From assembly GCA_022841745.1 (NCBI GenBank), contig JALHQW010000022.1, positions 31,145 through 95,144 on the forward strand: a DNA stretch of 64,000 bases, given 5' to 3'. This stretch comes from Saprospiraceae bacterium. GTDB lineage: Bacteria; Bacteroidota; Bacteroidia; Chitinophagales; Saprospiraceae. The notes under the pieces were generated by a model. That model searched no databases. It saw only the letters and a program-made list of their open reading frames with translations, and was not told the DNA's origin. The position numbers and the translations under genes were made by a program. Shown piece after piece: positions 16,824 to 26,000 of this stretch (its first letter is position 1; every line of letters starts with the position of its first letter).

Positions 16824-17606
16824 ATGCTAAAAATACTCAAATACAGCTTCTACGACCTTATCCGCAGCCGGTGGACGTACAGTTATGGTGGGTTCTACCT
16901 GCTGTTCACGCTGTCGCTGTTGTGGCTGAGCAATGATTTGTCGAAGGTCGTCATCTCGCTGATGAACGTGGTGCTGCTGCTCTGCCCGCTCATCGCTACC
17001 ATGTTTGGGGTGATGTATTACTACAATTCGAGGGAATTCACGGAGCTGCTGCTGGCGCAACCCGTGCGGCGAACGAGCATTTTCTTAGGGCAATATTTGG
17101 GCGTAGCAGGCTCCTTGTCAGCAAGTTGGATAATCGGCGTGGGGGTACCGTTTGCGTTGTACGGCGTCTTCGGCTCCGAGCAGGCGGGCAATTTCGCCAT
17201 GCTGCTGTTCGTGGGGGTGGTGCTGTCGTTTGTGTTCAGCGCCATGGCTTTTTTCATTGCCTTGAAAAACGAAAACCGCATCAAAGGCTTTGGTTTGGCG
17301 ATATTGGCTTGGTTGTTCTTTGCCGTGATTTACGATGGCTTGCTGCTGCTTTCTCTTTCCATGCTCACGGAATATCCGTTGGAAAAGTTCTCGCTCATCG
17401 CCTCTGTGATGAACCCAATTGACCTTTCCCGCATCCTCATCTTATTGAAATTGGACGTGTCGGCACTGATGGGCTTTACGGGGGCAGTGTTCCGCAAGTT
17501 CCTTGGCACGGGGCTTGGGATGGGGGTTGCTTTTGCGGTGTTGTTGCTTTGGGTGGTTGGGCCTGTTATGGGGATTAGGCGGGTGGCAGTGAAGAAGGAT
17601 TTTTAG
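16824..17606 (+). CDS. nosY: NosY ABC-2 permease
   Basis: 260 residues with six hydrophobic helices. The N-terminal MLKILKYSFYDLIRSRW motif and a final helix of GLGMGVAFAVLLLWVVGPV are typical of the NosY/ABC-2 group. It forms the inner-membrane channel for NosF. Last gene of the nos cluster; the next gene on the same strand is a toxin with its own promoter-like box. Confidence 0.92.
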   Translation: MLKILKYSFYDLIRSRWTYSYGGFYLLFTLSLLWLSNDLSKVVISLMNVVLLLCPLIATMFGVMYYYNSREFTELLLAQPVRRTSIFLGQYLGVAGSLSASWIIGVGVPFALYGVFGSEQAGNFAMLLFVGVVLSFVFSAMAFFIALKNENRIKGFGLAILAWLFFAVIYDGLLLLSLSMLTEYPLEKFSLIASVMNPIDLSRILILLKLDVSALMGFTGAVFRKFLGTGLGMGVAFAVLLLWVVGPVMGIRRVAVKKDF

Positions 17607-17613
17607 AAATAAA

Positions 17614-17645
17614 TTCTGTATTTGGTAATTATATTCTATATTTGT
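17614..17645 (+). promoter_or_regulatory. Toxin-antitoxin promoter with paired direct repeats
   Basis: TATATTTG at 17637-17644 is a -7 box. The 12-mer TTCTrTATTTGk occurs twice, at 17614-17625 and 17634-17645, 20 bases apart (about two helix turns), a spacing that suits an autoregulating HTH antitoxin. Confidence 0.4.
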
Positions 17646-17664
17646 AAAAACAAACGATGAACAC

Positions 17665-17958
17665 ATGGTCGTTATCAGCAAAACCCAGCTTAATCAATTC
17701 GGGCTTCAACATGCCGATGTAGCCGAAGCCCTCGATGAGTGGTACAGGCTGGCCAAACAGGCTGATTGGGGCAATATGGCAGAACTCAAGCAAAGCTTCA
17801 ATTCTGTTGATTATGTGGGCAACGACCGTTTTGTTTTCAATATCAAGGGCAACCGCTATCGGCTCGTTGCCATGATATTTTTCGACATTCGAACAATGTT
17901 TGTGCGCTTTATCGGCACACATGCTGAGTACGACAAAATTGATTGTTCAACCATTTGA
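17665..17958 (+). CDS. higB: HigB-type toxin
   Basis: 97 residues. Sequence order and motifs match the HigB_toxin family of mRNA-interferase-like toxins: ALDEWYRLAKQADWGNMAEL, then YVGNDRFVFNIKGNRYRLVAMIFF, then FVRFIGTHAEYDKI. These cleave translated mRNA at the ribosome. ATG at 17665 is used. The antitoxin follows 9 bases later, the toxin-first order typical of higBA. No frameshift or truncation is seen. Confidence 0.88.
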   Translation: MVVISKTQLNQFGLQHADVAEALDEWYRLAKQADWGNMAELKQSFNSVDYVGNDRFVFNIKGNRYRLVAMIFFDIRTMFVRFIGTHAEYDKIDCSTI

Positions 17959-17967
17959 ATCTAAGAT

Positions 17968-18357
17968 ATGATTACCAAAATCAGAACTGCCGCCGAATAT
18001 GAGCAAGTGATGCAAATCATTGAAGGCTACTTGCAGAAAGCTACGCAGGGTGGCGGTTTTCATAGCCTTCCGAAAGCTGAGTCTGCTGAACTTCAACGGC
18101 TTTCTTTATTGGCAGAAACTTGGGAAGACAGCATCCCACTCCTGCCAATCAAGCAGCCCGAAAACCTACCTGAGATGATAGAACTGAAAATGTACCAGCT
18201 AAAATTGAAGCAAAAGGATTTGTCGGTCTTGCTTGGCATCCCACCTTCCCGTCTTTCTGAAGTGCTAAAAGGGAAGCGCAAAATCAACCTCGACCTCGCC
18301 AAACGACTCCACGAAAAGTTGGAAATTGATGCTGGTTTCATTTTGAGGTGTGCATAG
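17968..18357 (+). CDS. higA: HigA-type antitoxin, HTH
   Basis: 129 residues. N-terminal half (YEQVMQIIEGYLQKA ... LAETWEDSIPLL) resembles the HigA/YgjM arrangement, and the C-terminal half has an XRE helix-turn-helix, KQKDLSVLLGIPPSRLSEVL, followed by KRKINLDLAKRLHEKL. It neutralises the toxin encoded immediately upstream and likely represses the operon through the repeats at 17614-17645. Confidence 0.88.
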   Translation: MITKIRTAAEYEQVMQIIEGYLQKATQGGGFHSLPKAESAELQRLSLLAETWEDSIPLLPIKQPENLPEMIELKMYQLKLKQKDLSVLLGIPPSRLSEVLKGKRKINLDLAKRLHEKLEIDAGFILRCA

Positions 18358-18368
18358 AAAAAAATTAA

Positions 18369-20630
18369 TCACTCTTTCCCCTTCGGCAACTCCCCCTCCA
18401 AAGTCTTCGCCTCCAAACTTGGCTGCACCGTAGGAACAGGCATTGCCACAGTTTTCGCCTTCAACAAATCCTCCACCCCCGTTGGCCTCCGCTCGATTTG
18501 CCAACTAAAGCCCGGCATTTTCAGCCCCTCGTGGTCGGCCTTGGCCATGGGAAAAAGCGTCGCCTTGGGCTGGGTGTAGAACTTGATGCCCTCCACTTCG
18601 TTGTTGCCAAACAGCATGAGCATCTCGCTGCAAACGGTCTTGTTCACGCCGATATAAGCCTTGTTGTCGTCGAGGGCGTAATAAACCGACTCGGCATTGC
18701 CTTCCACCCGCACCCGGCGCAGTTCGCTGCTGTCGAAAAAGGCGATGCTATGCTTGCCTTTGATTTGGTTGAAAAAGAACTCGTCCGGCGAATTGATGAT
18801 AAAGCTGTTTTGACGAAGGAAAATGCGGTCAATCTTGTCATTCGCCAATTGGATGTTCACCGTGTCGGCGGTGAACTGCGAGGTGTCCGACCAGATGATG
18901 GGCTGCTTGAACAGCCGGAACATGGAGTCCACGCTGCTGTACGAAAGCGAATCGCAAAGGGCTTGCAGGTCGCTCTTGAAGATGCGCACGTCGTGGTAGG
19001 CGAGGATGATGCGATTATCCTTCGATTGCGGATTGCGGATTGCGGATTGCGGATTGGGGGCGGCTGCTATGCTGTCTGTTTTTAGGCTATCTGGTAAAGG
19101 AGCGGATGGGGTTTGCAGGCTGTCTTTTGCTGGTTTATTGTCTTCCGAAGGAATTTCAAAAAGCTTTTGTGGAATGGCCGGTTCTTTCTGTTTACTTGGC
19201 GGCCTAACGGGCTGTTTGTCAGCTTTTTGCGAAACGGCTGGCACCTCATTTTTCACTATAATTGAATCATTGGGCGTTGCCAATATGCTGTCTTTTTTGG
19301 CGGCAGCCAAGGTATCAATTGGTTCAAAAGACAGGAGTGTGTCCGCACTGATGAATATCGAATCGCCATCAATCTGTCGAATCAGCAGCGGCCTGCCGTA
19401 CTTGCCGCCGCTGGCCTTGAAATAGTTCTTGGATTTGCTGTGCTCCGCAAACGCTGCCACCAAGGTGATTTTCTCGGTAGTGTCCTGCAAGATGACATTG
19501 CCCTTGGCGATGCCTACCTCCCGCTCCTTGTCGTAGTCCACTTGGTCGGCATCAAGTATTTGCGCCCCATCCACGATGTGTGAGCGACCACGGGTAGCAT
19601 AGGTGCCTTTTTTGGAATCATAAGTGACCGTGTCGCCTATGATGTTGCGCTCGTCGTCCACGATATGGGCATTGCCTTGTAGGATGGTCACGCCCGTTTT
19701 TTCGTTGTAAACAATGCGGTCGGCGGTGGCATTGGTGGTGCTGTCCTCGAAATGGGCGTTGCCGATGAGCGTGATTTCCTCCTTAAAGCCGTCGTATTCC
19801 ATTCGCCTCGCCCATGCTTTTTGGTCGCCCTTGAGGTATTGCGGGTTCTTGTTGAAAGAGCCTTTCTTGTTGGGGATATTGTAAAAACCGCCCTCTGTGT
19901 AAATCTTGGCGGTGTCCTGTAAAATCAAGGTTGGTGCTACGAAAACGACCGTTTTCACGTCGGCGAAGAACTTCAAAGTATCCGTCCGCAAGGTGAAATC
20001 GGGGCTTTCCACCACCACTTTTTCCCGAAAGAAAATCTCGTCGGTATCGGTATGGTAGTAGCCCTTCACGCTGGTTACATAGGTGGAGTCGTCGGTCAAG
20101 GTGGCCCCAGTCGTGTAGCGGGCTATTTTGGTATTGGCATCGTAAACAAGGTGGTCGGTGAAGAGCTTTTGATTGCCCCGTACGAGGGAAACATCCACGA
20201 ACAAGTCGGCGATTTTCTTATCGGCCTGGTAGAGCGCCGAATCAGAGAAGATGGTGGTGGAATCGCCGTGCTGGAGGATGAAATTGCCTTTCGCAGCTAC
20301 CCTGATGCTGTTGAGGATGATGGCGCTGTCGCAAAAAATATAGATATCGTCTTGGTTCAGTTCCACATTGCCGTTCAGTTTTTTGAGGGTGTCAATGCCA
20401 ATGATGTTGAAACTGAACTCGTCGGAGAAAAGGATATTGATGAAATCGCTGCCGTTCTGGGCTGGTTGGCCTGCTTGAGGCTGAACACCAGGTGGCACAG
20501 GGCGGGTGCTCGGCACGGGCACAGTCGGTCTTGTAGCGGGCGGTTTAGTGGTGGGCACGGTCGGCTTGTCCTTTTGGCCGAAGGCCGAAAAGAAAAGGAA
20601 CAAGCCGAATATGGTCAGGATATGCCGCAT
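18369..20630 (-). CDS. OstA-like (LptA/LptD N-terminal-like) exported protein
   Basis: 753 residues with a Sec signal (MRHILTIFGLFLFFSAFGQ) and a Thr/Pro-rich linker to about 50. Repeated beta-strand units such as VAKGNFILQHGD, GNAHFEDSTTNATADRIVYN and GNAHIVDDERNIIGD are the OstA/LptA jellyroll pattern, extending over about 75-420. A disordered Pro/Ala/Lys linker (about 440-535) and a second OstA-like block follow. The family bridges or assembles lipopolysaccharide at the outer membrane; Bacteroidota carry this long form of uncertain exact role. A heptanucleotide tandem repeat lies inside the linker (see 19024-19056). The gene is convergent with higA. Confidence 0.8.
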   Translation of the reverse strand: MRHILTIFGLFLFFSAFGQKDKPTVPTTKPPATRPTVPVPSTRPVPPGVQPQAGQPAQNGSDFINILFSDEFSFNIIGIDTLKKLNGNVELNQDDIYIFCDSAIILNSIRVAAKGNFILQHGDSTTIFSDSALYQADKKIADLFVDVSLVRGNQKLFTDHLVYDANTKIARYTTGATLTDDSTYVTSVKGYYHTDTDEIFFREKVVVESPDFTLRTDTLKFFADVKTVVFVAPTLILQDTAKIYTEGGFYNIPNKKGSFNKNPQYLKGDQKAWARRMEYDGFKEEITLIGNAHFEDSTTNATADRIVYNEKTGVTILQGNAHIVDDERNIIGDTVTYDSKKGTYATRGRSHIVDGAQILDADQVDYDKEREVGIAKGNVILQDTTEKITLVAAFAEHSKSKNYFKASGGKYGRPLLIRQIDGDSIFISADTLLSFEPIDTLAAAKKDSILATPNDSIIVKNEVPAVSQKADKQPVRPPSKQKEPAIPQKLFEIPSEDNKPAKDSLQTPSAPLPDSLKTDSIAAAPNPQSAIRNPQSKDNRIILAYHDVRIFKSDLQALCDSLSYSSVDSMFRLFKQPIIWSDTSQFTADTVNIQLANDKIDRIFLRQNSFIINSPDEFFFNQIKGKHSIAFFDSSELRRVRVEGNAESVYYALDDNKAYIGVNKTVCSEMLMLFGNNEVEGIKFYTQPKATLFPMAKADHEGLKMPGFSWQIERRPTGVEDLLKAKTVAMPVPTVQPSLEAKTLEGELPKGKE
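19024..19056 (-). repeat. Heptanucleotide tandem repeat inside the OstA-like gene
   Basis: Almost five copies of GATTGCG on the plus strand. On the coding strand they give the 7-residue period NPQSAIR-NPQS at about residues 525-536. Because 7 is not a multiple of 3, loss or gain of one unit would shift the frame and remove the last ~220 residues. Confidence 0.9.
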
Positions 20631-20695
20631 GAATTTGTTTTGGACAAAACGAGCTGGGCAAGATTTTAGGAAGGCATTGGGTTTTCAGTAACATT

Positions 20696-20766
20696 GTAGC
20701 CGCCAAACTTGTTTGGCTGGCTTTGCTTGTTTACTATCGAGCCAGCCAAACAAGTTTGGCGGCTAC
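20696..20766. repeat. Inverted repeat with perfect 26-base arms at the rpe stop
   Basis: Arms 20696-20721 and 20741-20766 (starting GTAGCCGCCAAACTTGTTTG) with a 19-base loop. The rpe stop codon TAG lies inside the right arm. A much shorter related hairpin (CGCCAAATAAATTTGGCG) is at 55452-55469, after araD. No T tract. Confidence 0.92.
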
Positions 20767-21434
20767 ACCCACACCTCCGCTTTCCCAAGTGCCTTCAGCT
20801 TCGAAATGGTATCCAATGGGTCTTTTGAATGAAAAACGCTGCTGCCTGCTACAAGCACATCTGCTCCGGCTTTCAGGATTTCCTCGGCGTTTTGCAGGCC
20901 AACGCCACCATCCACTTCTATGTAAGTGCTGAGGTTTTTCACAATGCACATCTGCCGCAACTGCTTGATTTTCAGCAGGCTGTTGTAAATAAACTTCTGG
21001 CCACCATAGCCAGGGTTCACACTCATGATGAGCACCATGTCGAGGTCTTCCAACACATCGTCGAGGAGGCTGACGGGCGTATGGGGGTTCAGCGCCACCC
21101 CAGCTTTTGCCCCAGATTCCTTTATCTGTTGGATGGTGCGGTGCAAATGGGTGCAGGCTTCGTAATGGACGGTGATCACATCCGCCCCGGCCTTGCGGAA
21201 CTCGCCGATGTACTTCTCTGGCTCCACAATCATTAGGTGGACATCGAGCGGACGCTCGGCCATTTCCTTCATGGTTTTCACGATGTCCATGCCGAAGCTG
21301 ATATTGGGAACAAAGCGGCCATCCATGATGTCCACATGGAACCAATCCGCTTCACTGCGGTTGACCAGGTCGAAGTCGGCCTGTAGGTGGCGGAAGTTGG
21401 CGGCGAGTACGGAGGGGGCGATAAGGTGGTTCAT
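20763..21434 (-). CDS. rpe: Ribulose-phosphate 3-epimerase
   Basis: 223 residues, full length. TIM-barrel motifs of the family: APSVLAANFRHL, HVDIMDGRFVPNISFG (metal-binding His and Asp), DVHLMI, MSVNPGYGGQ, and EVDGGVG, then the phosphate site VAGSSVF. It interconverts ribulose-5-P and xylulose-5-P in the pentose phosphate pathway, which also links to arabinose use encoded farther right. The final codons overlap a long hairpin, so the VWV tail may be set by the repeat. Confidence 0.96.
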   Translation of the reverse strand: MNHLIAPSVLAANFRHLQADFDLVNRSEADWFHVDIMDGRFVPNISFGMDIVKTMKEMAERPLDVHLMIVEPEKYIGEFRKAGADVITVHYEACTHLHRTIQQIKESGAKAGVALNPHTPVSLLDDVLEDLDMVLIMSVNPGYGGQKFIYNSLLKIKQLRQMCIVKNLSTYIEVDGGVGLQNAEEILKAGADVLVAGSSVFHSKDPLDTISKLKALGKAEVWV

Positions 21435-21447
21435 GTTTTATTAGTTG

Positions 21448-21702
21448 TCAATGTCCAATTGAAGCAAGCTGGCTTCTCAGCATTTTTGAATCTTCGACAC
21501 TTTCATCTATGCCTTTAATCAAATCATTAAAAAACTGGGTTTTCTCGGCTACTGGCATTTTTTTCATGACTGCCTCCATCCGTTTCCAAAAAGCATTGAT
21601 TTCCGCTTCTGTTGTCTGCAGCAGGTATTCGTCTAAATAAGACTGGAAATCTCTTCCAACTGATAAACTGTTTACGCCCATTGTTATTGAATTAAAGTCC
21701 AT
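21448..21702 (-). CDS. Small unrecognised protein, overlaps its upstream partner
   Basis: 84 residues, acidic and helical, no signal or membrane segment (GRDFQSYLDEYLLQTTEAEI ... LIKGIDESVEDSKM). Its ATG lies inside the end of the gene at 21692-21886 (11-base overlap), so the two are translationally coupled. No family recognised. Confidence 0.55.
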   Translation of the reverse strand: MDFNSITMGVNSLSVGRDFQSYLDEYLLQTTEAEINAFWKRMEAVMKKMPVAEKTQFFNDLIKGIDESVEDSKMLRSQLASIGH

Positions 21703-21886
21703 TTTCCGCCTTCCATTTCCAGATTGCCCTCAACTCATCCAATGCACCGTCAATCCTCTCATCGGCATATTTAACGCCTTCTGGAATTTCATGGCGATGG
21801 CGAACGAAAAAAATAAGCTGGCCTTTCAGGATTCGTTCTCGTCGGTCCAGTTTTCTCAAAATCGCTAGTTTCTCTTGCTCATTCAT
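21692..21886 (-). CDS. Small unrecognised charged protein
   Basis: 64 residues from ATG at 21886 (MNEQEKLAILRKLDRRERI); a GTG at 21913 would add nine residues. Highly charged helical protein of the pattern LKGQLIFFVRHRHEIPEGVKYADERI, with Trp near the end. No family recognised. It is coupled with the following small gene, and the pair sits between rpe and an SDR gene. Confidence 0.5.
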   Translation of the reverse strand: MNEQEKLAILRKLDRRERILKGQLIFFVRHRHEIPEGVKYADERIDGALDELRAIWKWKAENGL

Positions 21887-21934
21887 TTGAGTTCCAAAAT
21901 TAGGAAAATCCACTTCGTCCCCAAAGGATTTGTG

Positions 21935-22924
21935 CTAAAGACTGGTCGTCAACCACCTCAACGTCTTCATCAGCCCCTGCTCCAAACCCAGCGGAGCATA
22001 ACCCAACTCCCTTTTGGCTTTGTCTATCGAAAGCTCCCAGTTATAATGGAATCGCTTGACCCACGGCGGCGTCAAGATAGGGGGTATTCCCGTCAATTTG
22101 GCCCGCCATTCCATCAAATGTCCGGCGATGTTCATCACAGGCAGTGGCACTTTTATCATTCGTTGCTTTTTGCCCGAAAGGGCAGCCAAAATCTCGAAAA
22201 ATTCATTGAAGGAGACATTGGCGCCGCCAATAATGTACCGCTCCCCTGCCCTACCCCTCTGCATGGCCAGCAGGTGGCCCTCCACCACATCATCAATAAA
22301 AACATAGTTGCCGATGCTGTTGCCATCGCCGGGCAGCAGGCGGAACTTGCCGTCGAGGTACATGCGCACCATCCTCGTAACGCCGTTGCTGTCACTTAGA
22401 AGGCCGGGGCCATAGACCCGACTGGGGTTCACGGTCACAATGTCCAAGCCATTGCCAGACATCCGTTTGGCTACCTCCTCGGCTTGCCCCTTGCTTCGGT
22501 CGTAGTCGGTGAAATAATCCACCGTGCGGGGGGCATCCTCCCATGAGGGTTTGCCGGGTTGAGAAGGGTTCATCGTCCCAGCCGTTGAAGTGAAAACAAT
22601 ACGCCTAGCGCCCGCCTGATGCGCAGCCTCAAACACATTCACGGCACCATCGAAATTGTATTCATAAAATGTGCGGGGATCTTTGTCCCAAGGTTTTGCG
22701 AAAGCAGCCACATGAAAAACGGCGTCGCAGCCCGCCACGGCAGCTTCAAGGCTCGGCTTGTCGAGCAGGTCGCCTTTTTTCAGGATGACATTGGACAGGT
22801 CTTTCAATTCACCAACCTTCGATTCACTTCGGTAAAGGGCATGAACGGTATTGCCTTCGGCAACAAGGCGCTTGGTGAGTTGCGTGCCGATGTAGCCGGT
22901 AGCGCCTGTGATGAGGTATTTCAT
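21935..22924 (-). CDS. Extended SDR, NAD-dependent epimerase/dehydratase-like
   Basis: 329 residues. Rossmann motif TGATGYIGTQLTKRL at the start, DLLDKPSLEAAVAGCDAVFHVA in the middle and the catalytic Tyr-Lys in DYDRSKGQAE (about 138-147), preceded by TSTAG. This is the dihydroflavonol-reductase/HpnA-like group of extended SDRs, which act on varied substrates, so the substrate is not assigned. Ends IDKAKRELGYAP, normal for the group. Monocistronic by spacing. Confidence 0.88.
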   Translation of the reverse strand: MKYLITGATGYIGTQLTKRLVAEGNTVHALYRSESKVGELKDLSNVILKKGDLLDKPSLEAAVAGCDAVFHVAAFAKPWDKDPRTFYEYNFDGAVNVFEAAHQAGARRIVFTSTAGTMNPSQPGKPSWEDAPRTVDYFTDYDRSKGQAEEVAKRMSGNGLDIVTVNPSRVYGPGLLSDSNGVTRMVRMYLDGKFRLLPGDGNSIGNYVFIDDVVEGHLLAMQRGRAGERYIIGGANVSFNEFFEILAALSGKKQRMIKVPLPVMNIAGHLMEWRAKLTGIPPILTPPWVKRFHYNWELSIDKAKRELGYAPLGLEQGLMKTLRWLTTSL

Positions 22925-22927
22925 AAA

Positions 22928-22973
22928 ACGGTGGACGGAGGACGGTGGACGATAAACGGAGGACAGTTTGCCC
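22928..22973. repeat. Short direct-repeat tract CGGTGGACGGAGGA
   Basis: GGTGGACG and ACGGAGGAC occur twice each in ACGGTGGACGGAGGACGGTGGACGATAAACGGAGGAC order, just upstream of the SDR start. No inverted partner is visible here. Possibly half of another intergenic repeat family. Confidence 0.5.
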
Positions 22974-23012
22974 CGAACCCTCGGGGTGGACTGCCTTGAA
23001 AGTTGCTTGAAT

Positions 23013-23052
23013 AATAAGGCCGGGCACGTCAGCTGACATGCCCGGCCTTATT
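23013..23052 (-). terminator. Hairpin terminator of the T9SS metalloprotease gene
   Basis: AATAAGGCCGGGCA pairs with TGCCCGGCCTTATT (perfect 14-base arms) around GTCAGCTGAC-like centre, beginning 11 bases after the metalloprotease stop on the minus strand. The sequence does not recur elsewhere in the window, unlike the repeat families. Confidence 0.7.
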
Positions 23053-23062
23053 GGTTCATGAA

Positions 23063-26000
23063 TTATTCAATTACAATCTTGCGGATGAACGAACCAGCGG
23101 TGGTCTTCACTTGCAGGAAGTAAAGGCCAGCAGCGGCTTGCTCGACTTTCAGGTTCAGGTTCGAGCCACCAAGCCCAGCGATGATGGTAGGCACGGTGCG
23201 CCCTTGCACGTCCGTCAATTTGGCACTCAAGGCATTGCCAGCACCATTGCCCAGCACTACGTTCACCACGTCGGTAGCGGGGTTCGGATAAATGGCGATG
23301 GTGCCTGGCTCCTCATTACCAGAATTGCCGATGATAGCATTAGGATCCATTTTGATATTAAAACGTGGCGTGCCCGCAAAACCACCGCTGCCGTCGCTTA
23401 CCGTGAAGGTGAAGTAATCATAAAGCGCAGCGGCGTTGGTATTCGTGTAGGTCATTTTGCTGGCATATATATCGAACATCGTAAAATGATCGCCAACGCC
23501 AATCGCTTGGCCGTTCAACTTGACCTGTCCATGCTGGGTATTTGATACGATGGTGAACTCCAAATCAGTGGACACGTTGTCGGCATCCGTAACCTCCAGC
23601 GTATTCTTGTAGATAAGGTTAGTGGCACCCGGCGGTACACCAAGCGTATCGTTCTTGATGATGAGCGGGTTCGCCGAAGACAATGCAGCGCATACCTGTA
23701 GTTCCCAATCGTCAAACTGGCCACCCTCGCCTTCCGAATTTACCACTTCCAACTCAAGTGTCCAGTCGCCTTGGGCATTTTTTCCATTGAAATTGGCCAG
23801 TGGATCAATCGTTTTGTATTCCGCATTAGTCACTGGGCAGTTGGTCAGGGTATTCGGGGATTGGTCATCAAAACCGCAATTGAAATTCTCGCCATTGCAA
23901 GAAGGTTCGGACATCAAGACCACCTTTGTGTTGTCGGGGCCTTTCAACCTTGCTTCAAGGTGGCGAACAGCTACGTGTTTGCCCTTTATCCTAATCACAT
24001 TAAGGTCAGAAATCACGCCTCCTTGCGGGAAATTGACTTTAGATGTAATGAGCGGTAAACCAGAACCTGAAATAATGATATTGTTTTGGTCACCTGCACT
24101 GGCTTTATTGACGCAAGATTGGGATGCCGTTTGGAAGGCAAAGGGGTCTGCATAATTGGCAACGCCACAAAGATTGGTGGCACGGATGCGCCAATAGTAG
24201 GTTTTGCCATCCTCCAAGGATACCGTTGGAATGTATTCATTGTCCGTCAAGCCGCTTGCCTGGTCAATGATTTGGGTGAAGCCCGGGTCGGTGGCTATTT
24301 GGATTTCATAGCTGTCGGCATTTGGGTGGTCAGTCCAGCCAAAAGTAGGCAAGGTGCCCTGGCCTGGTGCGCCATCAGCGGGCGAAGTTGCCTCAATGCC
24401 CGTCAGGTCGGTTGGTATGACGTCAAAAGTCACGATGTTGAACCGGGTCGCAGCACCTGCAGCAGTTCCCTGTACAAGTAAGAACTCGTTTAGACCTGTA
24501 GTTATGTTGCTCGAATTGATGTGCATGGTCGTTGACTGGCCAGCCATGACTGGATTGGGGTCAAACGTGACTTCTGAGACTGGAATTGGGCCACCCATGC
24601 TAAAGGTGATTTCGCCTGTGAAACCCAAGTACCCTTCTGTATTGATAATTATGTCCAACTCATCGCAGACAATCGCACCTTCGTTTGGTGTAGCCGTAAA
24701 GAGAAAGCCAGGTTCCGTTGGAGCCAAAATGGTGAAGTTCTGATTGGAAATATCGAAGAATACGTTATCAGCTGCTTCAACCATAACTCGAGCTGTGGTG
24801 GATGGTATATTGGGCATAACCACATTGGCGGAACCATCGTTCGGGACATTTGCGACCAAGAGTTCAGGATAGGTAAGGCCGCCGTCAATACTGAGGCGTA
24901 TGTTAACTTTTTGGCAATTTACCGGGGCAATATTGGTGTTAGCCACGCCCCATTTCACTTCTACCATTTGGCCAACCTCGTAAGTTTCACCACCATTGGG
25001 AGTATTCACTAAGAATGGCCCTGCACTTGCCCTACAATTGAAAACAATCTCCTCGTAATTGAATGCGCCCGCACTTACATGGTTGTCACGGGTCACAAAC
25101 CGGAAAGTAAGTACCCGGTCGGTCGTAGGCAGTACCTCCCTGATATCATTGGTATTGCTGATGATGGTTTCTATTTTGGGGAAGATGCGGGTCGGGTTGC
25201 TTGTTGGAGGGTACCAACGGAAGAGCGGTGCCGTGCCAATTGGGCTGCCCAGCGGGCTCCAAGGCCCCAGGTCGTACTGCTCCCAAGTATAGGTCAATTG
25301 GGCGAACGGGTCATCTACATCAGAACCTACGCCCGTCAATTTGAAGGGGGTTGATTTAGGAATGGAAAATCCACCTTCGATAGGGATTTCGGATACCGGC
25401 ATTTCATTGCCTTCGGCAACGACCTGCTTGCAGGCAGCACCGCCGCCCGTGCGGGTGAACTCTTGGATGCGGAGCATGGAGTTGATATGGAAGAATGGGT
25501 CGCTAACGGCTTGCACGTGGTTGTTGCCGCAAACGCCATTGCCATTGTAGCACATAATGGTGGAGCCACTGCCGGGTTCGTAACCTGTTTCAGGTGTTTC
25601 GTTCTCGTTGTCGCAACTATTGAAAGTATGCGTTGCATTGAACTGGTGACCAATCTCGTGGCCTGCTATGATATAGAACAAGGGGCCATCATAGACAGCA
25701 AACTTGCAGGAAGCAGCCCTTGCTTTTGGGAAAGCCGATAAGCCACCAGTGCCATTGCAAACGCCCGCTAAGTTGGCCAAGCCGCCACCGTTCGTGCCAA
25801 ACACATGGCCAATGTCGTAGCCATCCACCGTAAAGGCAGCGTTCAATACCGCCGGGTTCTCGCTAATCATCTCACTGGTATTGCCATTGGTATAAGGGTC
25901 AGGATTGGAGAAAAAGAACACCTGTTCCGTGTTGTCAATCAGAAGTAGGCGAACCGCAGCATCCCGCTCGAAAACGCTGTTCACATTATTTATCACAGTC

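Noticed and set aside
18498..19085. 195-codon plus-strand ORF opposite the OstA-like gene
   Set aside because: Antisense shadow; OstA motifs and signal peptide support the other strand.
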